Origin: Nymphaea colorata
Taxonomy: Eukaryota > Streptophyta > Magnoliopsida > Nymphaeales > Nymphaeaceae
Length of the DNA: 64,000 nucleotides
Assembly (NCBI RefSeq): GCF_008831285.2
Contig: NC_045141.1
Span: 25,595,315-25,659,314 of the forward strand
Reading direction: 5' to 3'
Made by a program: the position numbers and the translations under genes. The notes under the pieces were generated by a model, which saw only the letters and a program-made list of their open reading frames with translations, was not told the DNA's origin and searched no databases. Below, one piece after another: positions 14,701 to 25,132 of this stretch (the first letter of the stretch is position 1; every line of letters starts with the position of its first letter).

Positions 14701-17700
14701 ACCCGATTAGACCGTGGTGAGATGATACCTTCGGCGGGTAGGATTTGCCACATATGCTTTAGACCCTCATAAAAAATTTTGTTTTAAAAAAAATTTACTT
14801 CAATTCTTAAAAATTTTAGTTTAGTTTATATAAAAAATTTTAAAAAATTATATTTTCACTTCTGTTAAAGTTTCGAAACTAGTTTCACCCCTACAACTAA
14901 AATTCCCTAACTCCACACTCTCTCAATTAAACTGTGACATTTATGTTTGTTTCTTTAGATATGATACAACATGCAATCCCTTTCTCGAAGGGCAGAGTCA
15001 GAATCTTTTCACGAAGAATGCCAAATTAAAGTTCTTAAATTTTAACTGAGGTTGAAATATCATTTTTCAAAATTTTTATATAAGACAAGTGAAATTTTTT
15101 AAAATTTACATTTTCGAAAGAGGGAGGGCCCCTGCGCGGACCCCCTTGACTCCGCCCCACCCCTCCTGTGGGTCGGACTTTAAACATGAGATTTTTAGTG
15201 TGTAGGACCAAAATCCACTCATAAAATTTCATGCACGTCACAAAAGGTAGACCTCACATTAACGACACATATGAGATCCCAAGGCGAATTGCTAGCTGCA
15301 GGATTGTAAGTGGTTTGAAATTTTCTTAATTTTTAGTTATTTCAAAAAAATCAATGAAAAGATAAATAACTACTTTTGGCAATTTTTTTTTAATCTTTAC
15401 TTGAGAGAAACCGCCTTGGTATAAAACCCCATCATATTTACAAAAATATAATAATATGAACATTAGTTTAACAGCTATAATTTACCTTGATGGCTTGATA
15501 ATTCCACTGACATCTTTGATGACGCTGATATTTGCTTCTCGCGGCTTCAATCCTGCCACTCTTAGCAAATCCTGCCGCAAATGCATTTTAACGTAATTAA
15601 TTTTAGAACCAGGACAGGATGTGCCCATTTCTTGACGAAAATATATACGACGTTTGCCATCGAAGATATATCCCGGTTTGAAAATCATTTATTATTGTTT
15701 TTTGTTTTTTTTTTGCGCATCGAAGTTCTTAGCATCGGATTTTAAATCTGGGGCCGGATCTGATGAGATCACTTGAAGGGGCAGTAATTCAAAAATTTTA
15801 AATGCTTTTAGGGGCACTTACATATATAAATAATCCAATATTTCAGAACAATAACGTGTAAAACTAATAAATAGTATTTATTAACAGTGCCAAAGTCAGA
15901 ATTTTACGGCTAGCTCCTTATTTAGCTACTCTAAGCATATGAAAAAGAACTAATTTGGTCATGTTAAATATTCGGGCCATTCGTCTTGGAAAAGAAATAT
16001 TTTTTTCTATATAAAGAACAGATTGACCCTTCTCACGATTAACATGAAAGAGCTTTTGCTGCACCAAAAATGATGTGCCTCTTCATCTTATAAATCTTAA
16101 CGATATGATAAAGAATTAAATAATCAACTTAGCAAGCAGACTACCGAATGTGTCGCCATTTGTGACAATTGCTTTATCAACTAATTTTTTTTTCTTACTA
16201 CAGTGAGTCAACTTAAGGGCCTTGCTCTACCACTGTTCATCTTTCATATAGGAATCAAGTGAAGTCAGACTCCTGCTGAAAGTAGGACTAATGAGCACTG
16301 CTTAAGCAATCAAACGTGACCTCACATAGTAGTTTTTCTTTTGTAGAAGAGATCAAACGCCGGCGCTGTATAAAGGGTTTTTAGTAAATATGGTTCGGTA
16401 AATTATCGAACACCACAAACATAGTCTAATATATAGAACAGATGGGAGGTCACTGCTTTGGGAATTAATCGTCGCCATTTAGGACCTGTTTGAAGGCAAT
16501 GGATTTACTGTAGATAGAGGGGGAGTACATTCTTAGAAAAAATCAAGAGAAATACAGATATTTTGTCACTACGGAAATACTTCAACTTCTCCTCTCCTCT
16601 CCTGTTCATCAACGTAATTGGTAGATCTGAACGCATGATCAATTTATCTAGTGGCTGAGCCCATAGAGTAAGTTTAATACTTTCAAGTCAAAGAAAGGTA
16701 AAGAGTTCGATATTCAGCATCTCTTTCACATAATTTCATTTCATAGGGTTCAGACTGCTTTTTGGCCAATTGAAAGAAAAAAGGTTCTTCTTCTTCTTAT
16801 ATGTCTTCAGAATAAGCCAATTATTCATGCTATGATGCCCATCTCTTTGAAATTTCCCTTTTTCTTTCCAAATGGAAATATGAGTGCCTGCTTCAGAAGA
16901 GTAATCTTTAGTCGTTATGTATTTTACTAGTTAATTTTTTATTTAGTCTTGATGAACTGAACGCTGCCGACATCAATTCCTAGCTACATCACTTGGCAAA
17001 ATGTTCCTATCGACCATATAAAGTATAAACGAAGAATCAGTTCACCTGCTTTCGAGATTTAGGGAACAAAACTTAATTTAAATGGATCGAAAGTTCAAAA
17101 ATGTCGTGTATCTGGCGATTTCATGCTGGTTTTGAGATCGCTAGAAAGGCGAGTTTTTAGTTTTATTCGATTTCCTTCGGCTGCAAATCAAGCATGTATG
17201 TGTCCTTGGAAAGAAGACTGCTAAAACTTACAGAAGCAATGCTTTTGGTCGCATTCCATAACGTTGGTAGGGGCTTCCCATCAACCACTTCACATTTGGC
17301 ATCCACTGAGAGATTTTTGTACCTCACTTCCACTGTTGGCAACTTTATACCAACCCTGAAATAGGCAGAATTAAACAGAGTAGAGAACTCATCACAGCAT
17401 CAGGTGGGCCATCAACTGATCACAGAATCAACAGTATTGGAGAAGGAAGAAGTGTGTTCTCCAGCAGGATGATCAAGCCAAATCAAGATCACACAAAAGC
17501 TGATACAACAGAACTTCATGGAAGAATTATGTGGTTGTCCTTTTGCCTTACTATAAAGAGAAAAAACATACTTATCTAGTCTTTTCCTCAGCTTCGACAG
17601 TAGCTTTCTGTTGTCTTCCTCTATATCCTTGATCAACTTTTCAATAAAGAGGTGCCTCTCAATTGCTCCAAGATCCGTAACATCCACCACCCTCTTTCCT

Positions 17701-17951
17701 TTATTATTTTCTCCATGATGGTCGTCTTCGATATAAAAAACCGACGTCCTTAACCTTTCGAAAGTCGGCAATCTTTCAATGGCTGCCCAGTGGAGCAGCT
17801 CTTCATCTTCCTCAGATTGTCTTGCAGAGTGCACGTTGGATTCGCTCCGGAAGCTTGAATAGTTTCTGAAAGATGACCTCAAGCTCCGTCCAATCTCTGC
17901 TAATTCAACGCGCAGGGACCCAGCATCATCTGCAGCAGCTAGTTGGGCCAT
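1064..17951 (-). CDS. Full-size ABCG (PDR-type) ABC transporter, ABCG30/PDR2-like
   Basis: This is a plasma-membrane-type pleiotropic drug resistance exporter/importer with reverse domain order (NBD-TMD-NBD-TMD). The 24 exons, from the 5' end, are 17572-17951, 17232-17355, 15486-15571, 14051-14135, 13803-13962, 13646-13722, 13484-13537, 13190-13280, 12223-12524, 11470-11748, 10745-11058, 10054-10214, 8428-8531, 8176-8329, 7125-7229, 6960-7033, 6368-6700, 4762-5052, 4432-4515, 3487-3620, 3107-3334, 2747-2918, 1989-2243 and 1064-1330. They join in frame into about 1437 aa, normal for the family. NBD1 has Walker [10 protein letters not shown] (about 203), signature ISGGQKKR (about 342) and Walker B TLFMDE (about 362). 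NBD2 has Walker [10 protein letters not shown] (about 882), signature LSTEQRKR (about 989) and Walker [20 protein letters not shown] landmarks such as WWIWLYW near the end are present, and the protein ends KLNFQRR. I chose M at 17951; an in-frame M lies six codons upstream. By memory it is closest to Arabidopsis ABCG30 and its clade (ABCG33, 37, 41-43), whose members move abscisic acid, indole-butyric acid or coumarins. The substrate here is unknown. No disabling change was seen. Confidence 0.94.
8725..8751. repeat. (TA)n microsatellite in an ABCG intron
   Basis: This is an uninterrupted run of about a dozen TA units inside the long intron between exons 12 and 13 of the ABCG gene (8532-10053). 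The rest of that intron shows no second gene. Confidence 0.9.
14501..14542. repeat. GC-rich perfect palindrome in an ABCG intron
   Basis: TTTTAACGACGGGCC is followed after about nine bases by its reverse complement GGCCCGTCGTTAAAA. It sits in the 1.35-kb intron between exons 3 and 4 of the ABCG gene, in otherwise AT-rich DNA. The arms match throughout. It is probably the core or fused ends of a small fold-back transposon. A structured intronic hairpin is also possible. Confidence 0.7.
14985..15168. mobile_element. Degenerate TIR element, 'GGCGGAGCC' type (copy 1)
   Basis: The left end GGGCAGAGTCAGAA and the right end TTGACTCCGCCCC form an imperfect terminal inverted pair around an AT-rich body with the line TTTTTATATAAGACAAGTGA. 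The same internal line and similar ends recur at 18176-18353. Both therefore belong to one dispersed non-autonomous family. It has no coding capacity and lies in the intron between exons 3 and 4 of the ABCG gene. Confidence 0.5.
15572..17231 (-). other. Largest ABCG intron (between exons 2 and 3)
   Basis: This intron of about 1.66 kb is AT-rich. No coding signal, RNA gene or clear transposon was seen. Confidence 0.5.
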
Positions 17952-18004
17952 TTTTGTGTATGGCCTCAAAATGCAAGGAGTAAGTGAAATACGGGAGGAA
18001 AGCT

Positions 18005-18014
18005 AGATATAAAT
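18005..18014 (-). promoter_or_regulatory. TATA-like box of the ABCG gene
   Basis: On the minus strand the sequence TATTTATATC lies about 55-60 bp upstream of the chosen ABCG start codon. That would put transcription start roughly 25-30 bp before the ATG, giving a very short 5' UTR. This rests on position and consensus only. Confidence 0.4.
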
Positions 18015-18175
18015 ACTAGTTGTGTCTTGTATGTACTTTTTTTTGCACTAAATTTTAATAACATGGGGCGCCCACAAATTAAATTCCAAGACGTATATAA
18101 CTATCAAGGGGCCGGGACTAAATTAAAGTTTCTAACTTTTGACATGGACCGAACATGTCAAGGTATATAACTATC

Positions 18176-18353
18176 AAGGGGCGGAGCCAAAAAAATTTCA
18201 TAAAAAGGGTTTCTAAATTTTGACATAAACTGAAATATTATTTTTTAAATATTTATATAAGACAAGTGAAATTTTTTAAATTTATATATAATTTTTTTTG
18301 TTTTTTTGAGTTGGAGCCAACGCCCTTGCGAGCCCTACCATGCTCCACCCTTG
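18176..18353. mobile_element. Degenerate TIR element, 'GGCGGAGCC' type (copy 2)
   Basis: The copy starts GGGGCGGAGCCAAAAA and ends CATGCTCCACCCTTG, an imperfect inverted pair. The body shares the line TTTATATAAGACAAGTGAAATTTTTTAAA with the copy at 14985-15168. A 20-bp direct repeat (GTATATAACTATCAAGGGGC) occurs at 18093 and 18163, just outside the element. It may mark an insertion or a local duplication. Confidence 0.5.
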
Positions 18354-20781
18354 ATAACTACTGGCTGCTATCCCAATTGTGAGGGTAAGACGTGGCTTCA
18401 AGAATATCCACAAGTTGCAGTTGATGATATTTAAGTAGAAGGTCAACTTGCAAACTTTCAAATCAAAACAATTGAACAGTGCCCAAACAGAATGGCTCTT
18501 GTATAACTAACTTATCCAAATGGGACCTTCATCCGCTTAACCAGAAGTATGAATCACTGCACTCATGATGAGGATCCAGCACCAAGTGTTTAGTGCCAAA
18601 ACATTATCAAATTGATAGAGTCTGCTTCACTCTCGAATGAGCCAAGCTCCCAAGCCGCAGCAATGGCCGCCTACCCAGTGGCAACTTGTTGGCGTCTCAG
18701 TGAACCAGCTGTTGCTCCGCATTTATTTCTTTCCATCCCCAAGCTGCAGGCTGAATTTTAAAGCTCTCTTTTCCGGATGTTAATAGATCTCTCCTTTACT
18801 GGCTGCACAGAGCCCGTCATGTGGTGCTGTTTAAACCAACAACTGGTGGGCCGATAAACTTTTAGGACATTAATTCTATGGTGGGTAGGACTGCACAAAG
18901 AACCCGAGCTAACTCGGGCTTGTCTCGAACTCGTTCGAAAAAACTTGGCTCGTGTTTGACTTGTCTATAAACAAGCCGAGTTCGAGATTACAAGGATACT
19001 CGAAACGATAAACAAGTCGAGTTTGAGTTTCAAAAACTTGACTCGACTCTCAAACTGATACTCTATGTAATATTGCCAAAACTGGTTCACCAGTTTTAAT
19101 TTTTAAGGTGAAAGCAATTTTTTATAAGTTACACGAGTTAACACTTTTACGAGTTAATGCTCACACGAGTAGAGTTAATGCTCACCCGAGTTAACATTAA
19201 ACCGGTCAACGCTTAAACGAGTTAAATGGGTTAAATGAATCGATTTTGAACTCGATTTTGTATAGTTGAGTCGAGCTCAACCTCGAGTTTTTTGAGTTGA
19301 ACGGAGCTCGAGCCGGCTAAGCTGAAGTTCGACTGGGCTAGTGTGCAGCAGTAGTGGTGGTGGTTGCCAGAAATTTCTCTTTGACAATCAGATGCGCATT
19401 TGGGGCACGCGCTGCCTTCTTCGCCACCACCGGAGAATGGCAGTTGGCAACTTTTTTCGCTGAACTATATAAAACTAAGTGTTCGTGAACTCAATGTTTA
19501 TACGTCGAGAGGAATCTAATTGCTAAGAACTTTCTTCTAGTAATTAAGAGTTATCAACAAAGTTTTTAAGACAGTCCTTTATTTTTCCAAAAAAGGAAAA
19601 AAAGAAAAGAAAAAGATGATTTCTATTATAAGAACATGTGGTCATCACGTGTTCATCTTGCTTACGCGTTTACTTGTGTGACAAGAAACAACTCAGATTA
19701 AAGTTCACAATCTTATTTACAACCTAAGTTTTTAGTTTATAATATATAACATAGAGAAGGGAAACAAAGGTGAACGCGGCGGGCTCGTAGGTTGATGAAT
19801 GTTTGCTTAAGTCGGTGGTTTTGTAATACATTTTTACTTATAGTTCATCAAAGGAACACACAGTTTTATTATTGTTTCATTACAAAATACGTCCACACGG
19901 CTGACTTGGTTTATTGTTATTTTTATTAGAGATGTCAATAGATCAAATCCGTCCAAGTGAGTTGCTTTAAATATGTCGGATATGAATAAAATATTAACAT
20001 TTTACTAAGAAACTATACTAGATTCCGTATTAAGAAATGACATTCAATTGAACTGGGGTCCTCGTTTCATTTTAATCAAATATCTAACTGGATAATAGAT
20101 ATCACTATAGCAAGTTAAATTTTCCTATATCTAATCTCCATATATTTGGAAAGTCGCTTCTTAACATACCATAATATAGATTTATACTCAGACATGAATT
20201 TAAAAGTGAGCTTCGAACCGGATTCTGTTGTGAATTTAAAAGCCAGATCTTGGATCTTGATAATCCCACCTCTTCTAAGTTTGAATTCCTGATCTCCGTC
20301 TCGGTTCTTGCCGCCCGAGCTTATCCCAGTTTTCCGGAAAATGTAATTCCAGAAATTGACTAATCTGGTTCTGCTGTAACCTGAATTTCAGTATCTTGGA
20401 GTTCCCAACAAAGTGTGTGGATTTCGATCATCGCTGATTCCAGACCCCCTCGGATCCAAGGGGAATCGAACACAACCTTGAAGTTCCGAACAAGCCCCAG
20501 CGCTCAAACGTCTCGCCCTTTTACCGTTTGGCCCTGAAGTTCAGACGCCTCGTTCCGTAATCGCCCAGCCGTCCCCGTTTCCCTCTCGTTCCGAATAGCC
20601 GAAAAGGAAACCTGGACACTGGCGGGCTGCTATTTTTCTTCGAAGCAGGCGAGTACCTTTGAGAAGGTCGTGTCCTCCGACTGAATGCGGTTTTCCCCAT
20701 CTCGAATTCGACTTCTCGGGATTCTCTGTAGAAATCTCTTGTGCCCATCTCGTGATTTGGTGCAGAAGCCGTCGATTGGGC
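18354..20781. other. Intergenic region with degenerate CTCGAG-rich repeat; 5' UTR of next gene
   Basis: From about 18890 to 19340 the DNA is packed with short motifs such as CTCGAACTCG, GAGTTCGAG, ACGAGTTAA and GAGCTCGAGC. This is the decayed form of a dispersed plant repeat rich in self-complementary CTCGAG-like words. The remainder to about 20450 is AT-rich spacer. From about 20450 to 20781 the sequence is GC-richer and probably holds the promoter and 5' UTR of the plus-strand gene starting at 20782. No further gene was recognised. Confidence 0.45.
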
Positions 20782-23280
20782 ATGGAATCGGAGCCCTTGG
20801 TCGTGGATATCTTTTCCTCCGACGATGAGGAGACTTGCCAGCGTTCCGCAATCAATTGGCCCTATGACCTGATCGGCAATGGCGTCGGACCCGACGGAGT
20901 GGAAGCCGTTGGAGAGTTGCCCCCTTGCCTTCCTATCAAGCAGAATCAGCGTCACTCGGACGACAAGTTCTCGTCCTACTCTCTTTGTTCGGAGCAAAGT
21001 TGCGTGTCCGAGTCGGAAAGCAATTCAGATGATGATTGCTTGATTCTGGATGGCGACCCTGACAAGCCTAATGCGACCATGGAGAAGAATTGCGACGGTT
21101 CGGGTGATTTGGTCGTCATCAGTGAGAAGGGGCAGGTAAGCTTTTTTCTTGACTTCGAGTTCTTAATCAGTTCGGGGAAAGTTGGTTTTGCTAGGATGCG
21201 AAGATTCATGCTCTTTAGAAATTCTAATGAGTGCTGATTCGTTTTGCATGCTTCATTTTGGGCTTCGGTCGCTTTATCAATTTTCTGATTTCTGCCCTTT
21301 TCTGATAACGTGGCTCTGTGTTTCGCTAGTTCTTACTTGAAAATTAATCGCCTAATTGCTGCTTCCGTACTTGTTAAACGAATAGGTTTTCTGGTTTGTC
21401 GTTTATGATAGTAGGGGCTTATGCACTCACTTTTGTGGATCGATTGCTTCTTGCTTAGCATGGGTATTTGCAGGATAAGAGTTCTGCCTCTCTGGAATTT
21501 TGCCTGCCTTTTTGCCTTTTCTTCTTTTTGTAAATTTTCTTGTGATTGTGTAAGACAAATCTGGTGTAAGGCAATGACCCATTCTCTTTGCTAGTGATTC
21601 ATTTTATTGACAAAATTTTAGTGGAATACTTCATGGTCATGAGTAGAAGATATGGTAAAGGGACAAAAGGTTACGGGAAGAGAACTCTGTTTTTGAATGG
21701 AAACTGAGGCGTTCCAAGGACTATTTACCGGGTACTAATTATAATATTTGCTTGTCAGAAATTCACTAGAAGCTGGCGTTCATATAAACTTCGTTTCCGA
21801 TTCTCTGTATGATCGTCATAATTTTTGCTTTTGGTATTCAATTCACGAGCATTGTTACTCATATATTAATGTTCTTGTACAGGTAGCTTGCAGGGACTTT
21901 CCTCATCCACGGCATTTATGTGTCAGGTTTCCTTTCAAGACCTCACCGCATGAGAAACACTGTGATTTGGTAAGATTTTCCTTTATGGAACTCCTCCTTT
22001 TTTCCTTCTTGCATATCATCCATTGAATTGTTGTTTCTGTTTTTATTTGTGTCAAATGATTGCAGTGCCATTGCTATGTCTGTGATTCACCTGCTCCATG
22101 TGTTTACTGGGGTACTGGTTTTTCTTCTGGTGACCATTGCCATTCGTCCGACAGTGAAGAGAAATGGAGAACCCAAAGGAAAGCCTTCAGATTAGCGCAG
22201 CTTCCATCTGCAATTTCAAGCAAGTCTATGGAGACTGCACTTTCCAGGGTTTCGTCTCCGTATAGTCCTGGATACCCACTTTCACCATCTTCATCTACAA
22301 GTATTAATTCGGTTCCAGTGCAATCCCCCGTCTCCAGAGCAAGTAGGCATGGTTCTTCACCTTCCAGTAATTCTGTGGCGCATCCTACAAGTATCACAGG
22401 CGACAAACGTGGTAACCAATCACCGTTGAGCAATAGCAAGAACCGGTTTGTGCAGTCCAGGAGAAGAAACATAAAGGAATTGACCCAGAAGGTACCATGT
22501 GCTACACTAAGCAGGCTGCAGAAGCAGCAAAACTACTGTTCTTCCCGATTTGTACCTATTGCTGCAACACTCACTCAAGCCATAAACTGTGCACGTAATT
22601 ATGGTCAGAAGACAGTGACACCCATAGCACAGGAAAATCATCGACCCTTGCTGAGGCCATCTGACAGATTTTACCTTAGAAGAATAGAGCATTTTCTTTT
22701 AAGTGATGATGATTTGAATGCAGATGACTCGCAGAACCTTAGGTTGAGCGGTAACAGCACCCACGACTGGGGAATTCTGTACTCAACCTGCAGAAATGAC
22801 AATGCAAGCAACCCATCTTTAGCATCTCATCCCACACATGCATGCCCGCTCGCAGGTTCCAGCACAACAAGGTCGGGATGTGGGTCTTCTAACACAACAA
22901 AGTCGGCATCTTCTTTTGGTTCACAGTTCCAGACAAATACACCAGAAGACTGTCAAACTCCCACTGGAGGTATGGTAGATCCACCAGGATCTGGCTCGTA
23001 TTGGGTAACTGATACTGCACCATTTGCATCTCCATCTTCGCCTCCTGACCTTCTGAATCTAGATCTACCGAAGATTATGGATGCTGTGCTGTCTGATCCT
23101 TGTAATTCCAGGATCACAAGTGGTGTAGCTGAGTCTCAAATTGAAGCAACTGTTTTCGAATCTCAGTCCAATAACAGAGATTTGGTTATAGGAGAACTGA
23201 ACTATCGCCCACCTGATTCGCTGTTAGACCCATATACTATCGGGCTGATACAGGAAGCACATGGCAATGGTAACTGGTAA
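20782..23280 (+). CDS. Cys/His-rich nuclear-type protein, RPM1-interacting protein 13-like
   Basis: Three exons (20782-21135, 21883-21969, 22066-23280) join in phase 0 to give about 551 aa. The start chosen is the M opening MESEPLVVDIFSSDDEE; an in-frame M lies 41 codons upstream. The N-terminus is acidic and Ser-rich. At about residues 119-180 lies the conserved block: VACRDFPHPRHLC, then PHEKHCDLCHCYVCD, APCVYWGTG and DHCH, a set of Cys and His that could bind a metal. The rest, encoded by the long last exon, is Ser/Pro/Thr-rich and looks disordered. I recall this block from plant proteins labelled RPM1-interacting protein 13 or left uncharacterised. The name is a recollection, so no symbol is given. 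Biochemical function is unknown. Three hydrophobic patches next to acidic residues resemble SUMO-interaction motifs (see findings). Confidence 0.82.
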
Positions 23281-24092
23281 CTGAATGGCTTGTAGACTGG
23301 GATTACTAAATGTTTTTCCTGCTTCTGTTGATTCTAGGTCTCTTCTTGGTTTGGAATTATGTAAATAGCAGGTTTGGGCATTTCTGTATTATTTTGCAAT
23401 GCCGAATTCTGCTTTGATGTATATGATACCGAGTGACTAATCATCACGTTCTCTAGGCGCTGCGAAGATGTGATTTGTAATTGTCTAATGGTTTGTATTG
23501 CACGACTGTAGAGGAACTTTTGCAGTTCCACAACAGAGCCTTGAGTTTCATTGTACATGGTTATTTTACACATATGACAAACTGAAGTTGAGAATGTTTT
23601 TTTCTACGTACTTGCTCATTATATGTGCTCTCAGTATTTGTTTCCCATGGATATTAGGTTTACTTTGTGCATGCATTGATTAATTCGCAAAGAAGCTTCA
23701 ATGTCACTGTTGATCGTAGAGGCATCTTCTTTGGTTGTGATTACCGGTTTGTTTCATATTTGTTATTGATAAATTTCAGATCGAGTTATTAGAACTGTTT
23801 TTATATTGCAAGATCATTTTCTTTTATTCGTTGCTGGGTCTGTTCATTATTTTGTTTTCGTTATACTAAATTGAAGTCCAACAGCGACTAATTTAACTGT
23901 GATTAAACTTGCTCGTAAATAATATAATAGAGAGAAAGAGCAAATATTCATTTACGAAACTGGAACTGCATTTCTTCTTAACATGAGAAGACAAGCGACA
24001 CTAGCATTCCACAGAATACAGAAAGGAAGCCCACATACTCAAAAGAAGCAGTCAGGGAAAGAAGTTCTCAGAAACTCAAGTGCCCTTTTTCT
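23281..24092. other. 3' UTR and tail-to-tail spacer
   Basis: The first few hundred bases are probably the 3' UTR of the RIN13-like gene. The end nearest 24092 is the 3' UTR of the minus-strand chloroplast-protein gene. The two genes converge. Nothing else was recognised. Confidence 0.4.
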
Positions 24093-24530
24093 TTATGACT
24101 CAGGACCGAGAATTCCATTAACAACGGAGGTAGCAATCACCACTCCGACCACCTCCGCCCCAACAACAGCGCCAGCCTGCCACAAATCAGCTGTCCTCCC
24201 GCCTCCCTCCACGACCATCTGCAAGTCCTCCTCGGCCATCCTAATCTCGCTCTCGGCGGCCTCCACCACCTTCTCGGCCTCCTTCTCTACCGCCTCCTCC
24301 ACCTTCTCCAGCTTCTTCCTGATGCCGAACAAGGGGATGTTTTCCGCCTTGGCCGGTTCCATTCTCCACCATCCTGCAAACCCCGTTCCCACTACCATCG
24401 TCAAGGCCTGCCTCCTCGTCGGAAGGGCCACAACAGAGGTGCGCTTCGAAGTGGGATTACTGGCGGATGACGGCCTAGTAGCCGAGGTGGCGCTTCCAAG
24501 GATGGTGGTGGTGGTGGCTGTGGACGCCAT
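24093..24530 (-). CDS. Small predicted chloroplast thylakoid protein
   Basis: This is an intronless 145-aa reading frame. The first 40 residues are rich in Ser, Thr and Ala with basic residues and no acidic ones, as in a chloroplast transit peptide. Then comes RRQALTMVVGTGFAGW followed by AKAEN, which looks like a twin-arginine thylakoid signal with an A-x-A cleavage site near residue 60. The mature part starts near NIPLFGIRKKL, forms a charged heptad-like helix rich in Glu, Lys and Val, and ends in a hydrophobic stretch (AGAVVGAEVVGVVIATSVVNG) before GILGPES. That hydrophobic end could be a membrane segment. I do not recognise a named family member with certainty. Its function is not known to me. 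A G-box lies about 90 bp upstream of the ATG. Confidence 0.75.
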   Translation of the reverse strand: MASTATTTTILGSATSATRPSSASNPTSKRTSVVALPTRRQALTMVVGTGFAGWWRMEPAKAENIPLFGIRKKLEKVEEAVEKEAEKVVEAAESEIRMAEEDLQMVVEGGGRTADLWQAGAVVGAEVVGVVIATSVVNGILGPES

Positions 24531-24620
24531 TGGTGCTGCGATGTCCTGCCAGGATGTGGTTTTGCTGGCATCCTGTGTCCTTTATGTCTCTTGTTTCGCT
24601 TCCCGAGGCTAAGAACCATC

Positions 24621-24626
24621 CACGTG
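24621..24626 (-). promoter_or_regulatory. G-box upstream of the chloroplast-protein gene
   Basis: The extended palindromic form CCACGTGG with core CACGTG lies about 91-96 bp upstream of the start codon at 24530. G-boxes bind bZIP and bHLH (PIF, HY5-type) factors and are common in light- and ABA-responsive photosynthesis genes, which fits a predicted thylakoid protein. Confidence 0.5.
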
Positions 24627-24806
24627 GCTTGAAATCAGTTATCTTAAAAATATTGCGGGTTCTCATATAGCATGAGAAAATCATCATATACGGCAACAAT
24701 TTTATGACGATTAGTTTCAGAATCTAATGTTGATAGAATGCTCCCGATAAGATCTTAAAGACATTGTTAGCGGCTTTAGATCGAACGTCCATTAACTTCA
24801 ATGGTG

Positions 24807-24811
24807 TGTTT
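24807..24811. repeat. Target-site duplication, left copy
   Basis: TGTTT directly precedes the TG that opens the left LTR. An identical TGTTT follows the right LTR at 29854-29858. Five bases is the normal duplication for Copia integrases. Confidence 0.9.
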
Positions 24812-25120
24812 TGTAAGAAGAACAACATAACAAGCAAGAACAGAGCAAAACAGAGCAGAGAGAGAGAGAGAGAGAGAGAGTCGTGGAAGGGAGGAAAAAA
24901 CTTATTTCACTCATTCCCTTTTGAGATATATATACATACAGCAGGTAGGAGGTTACAAGCCAGCCAATCAACCAATAATCAGACAGAGCCTTTTAACAGA
25001 ATTTGTTTCTCCCTTTTTCTAGACGCTTCTAGTAACATCTTTATTCGAATGAGATAACAATATGATTCATGGACCCAATCCTCAAGTCTGAACCTTTATT
25101 TTAAACCAAAACTTTCAACA
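24812..25120 (-). repeat. 3' LTR of the Copia element
   Basis: This repeat of about 309 bp runs from TGTAAGAAG to CTTTCAACA on the plus strand and is nearly identical to 29553-29853. It contains a GA microsatellite whose length differs between the two LTRs and the line GAGATATATATACATACAGC, which could include the element's TATA box. Confidence 0.95.
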
Positions 25121-25132
25121 CTCCCCCTCAAA
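25121..25132 (-). other. Polypurine tract of the Copia element
   Basis: On the element's strand the sequence TTTGAGGGGGAG abuts the 3' LTR. This is the standard position of the plus-strand priming tract in Copia elements. Confidence 0.85.

Noticed and set aside
20521-20997. 158-codon minus-strand frame
   Set aside because: It is antisense to the 5' UTR and first exon of the RIN13-like gene, and its composition is that of a shadow frame.
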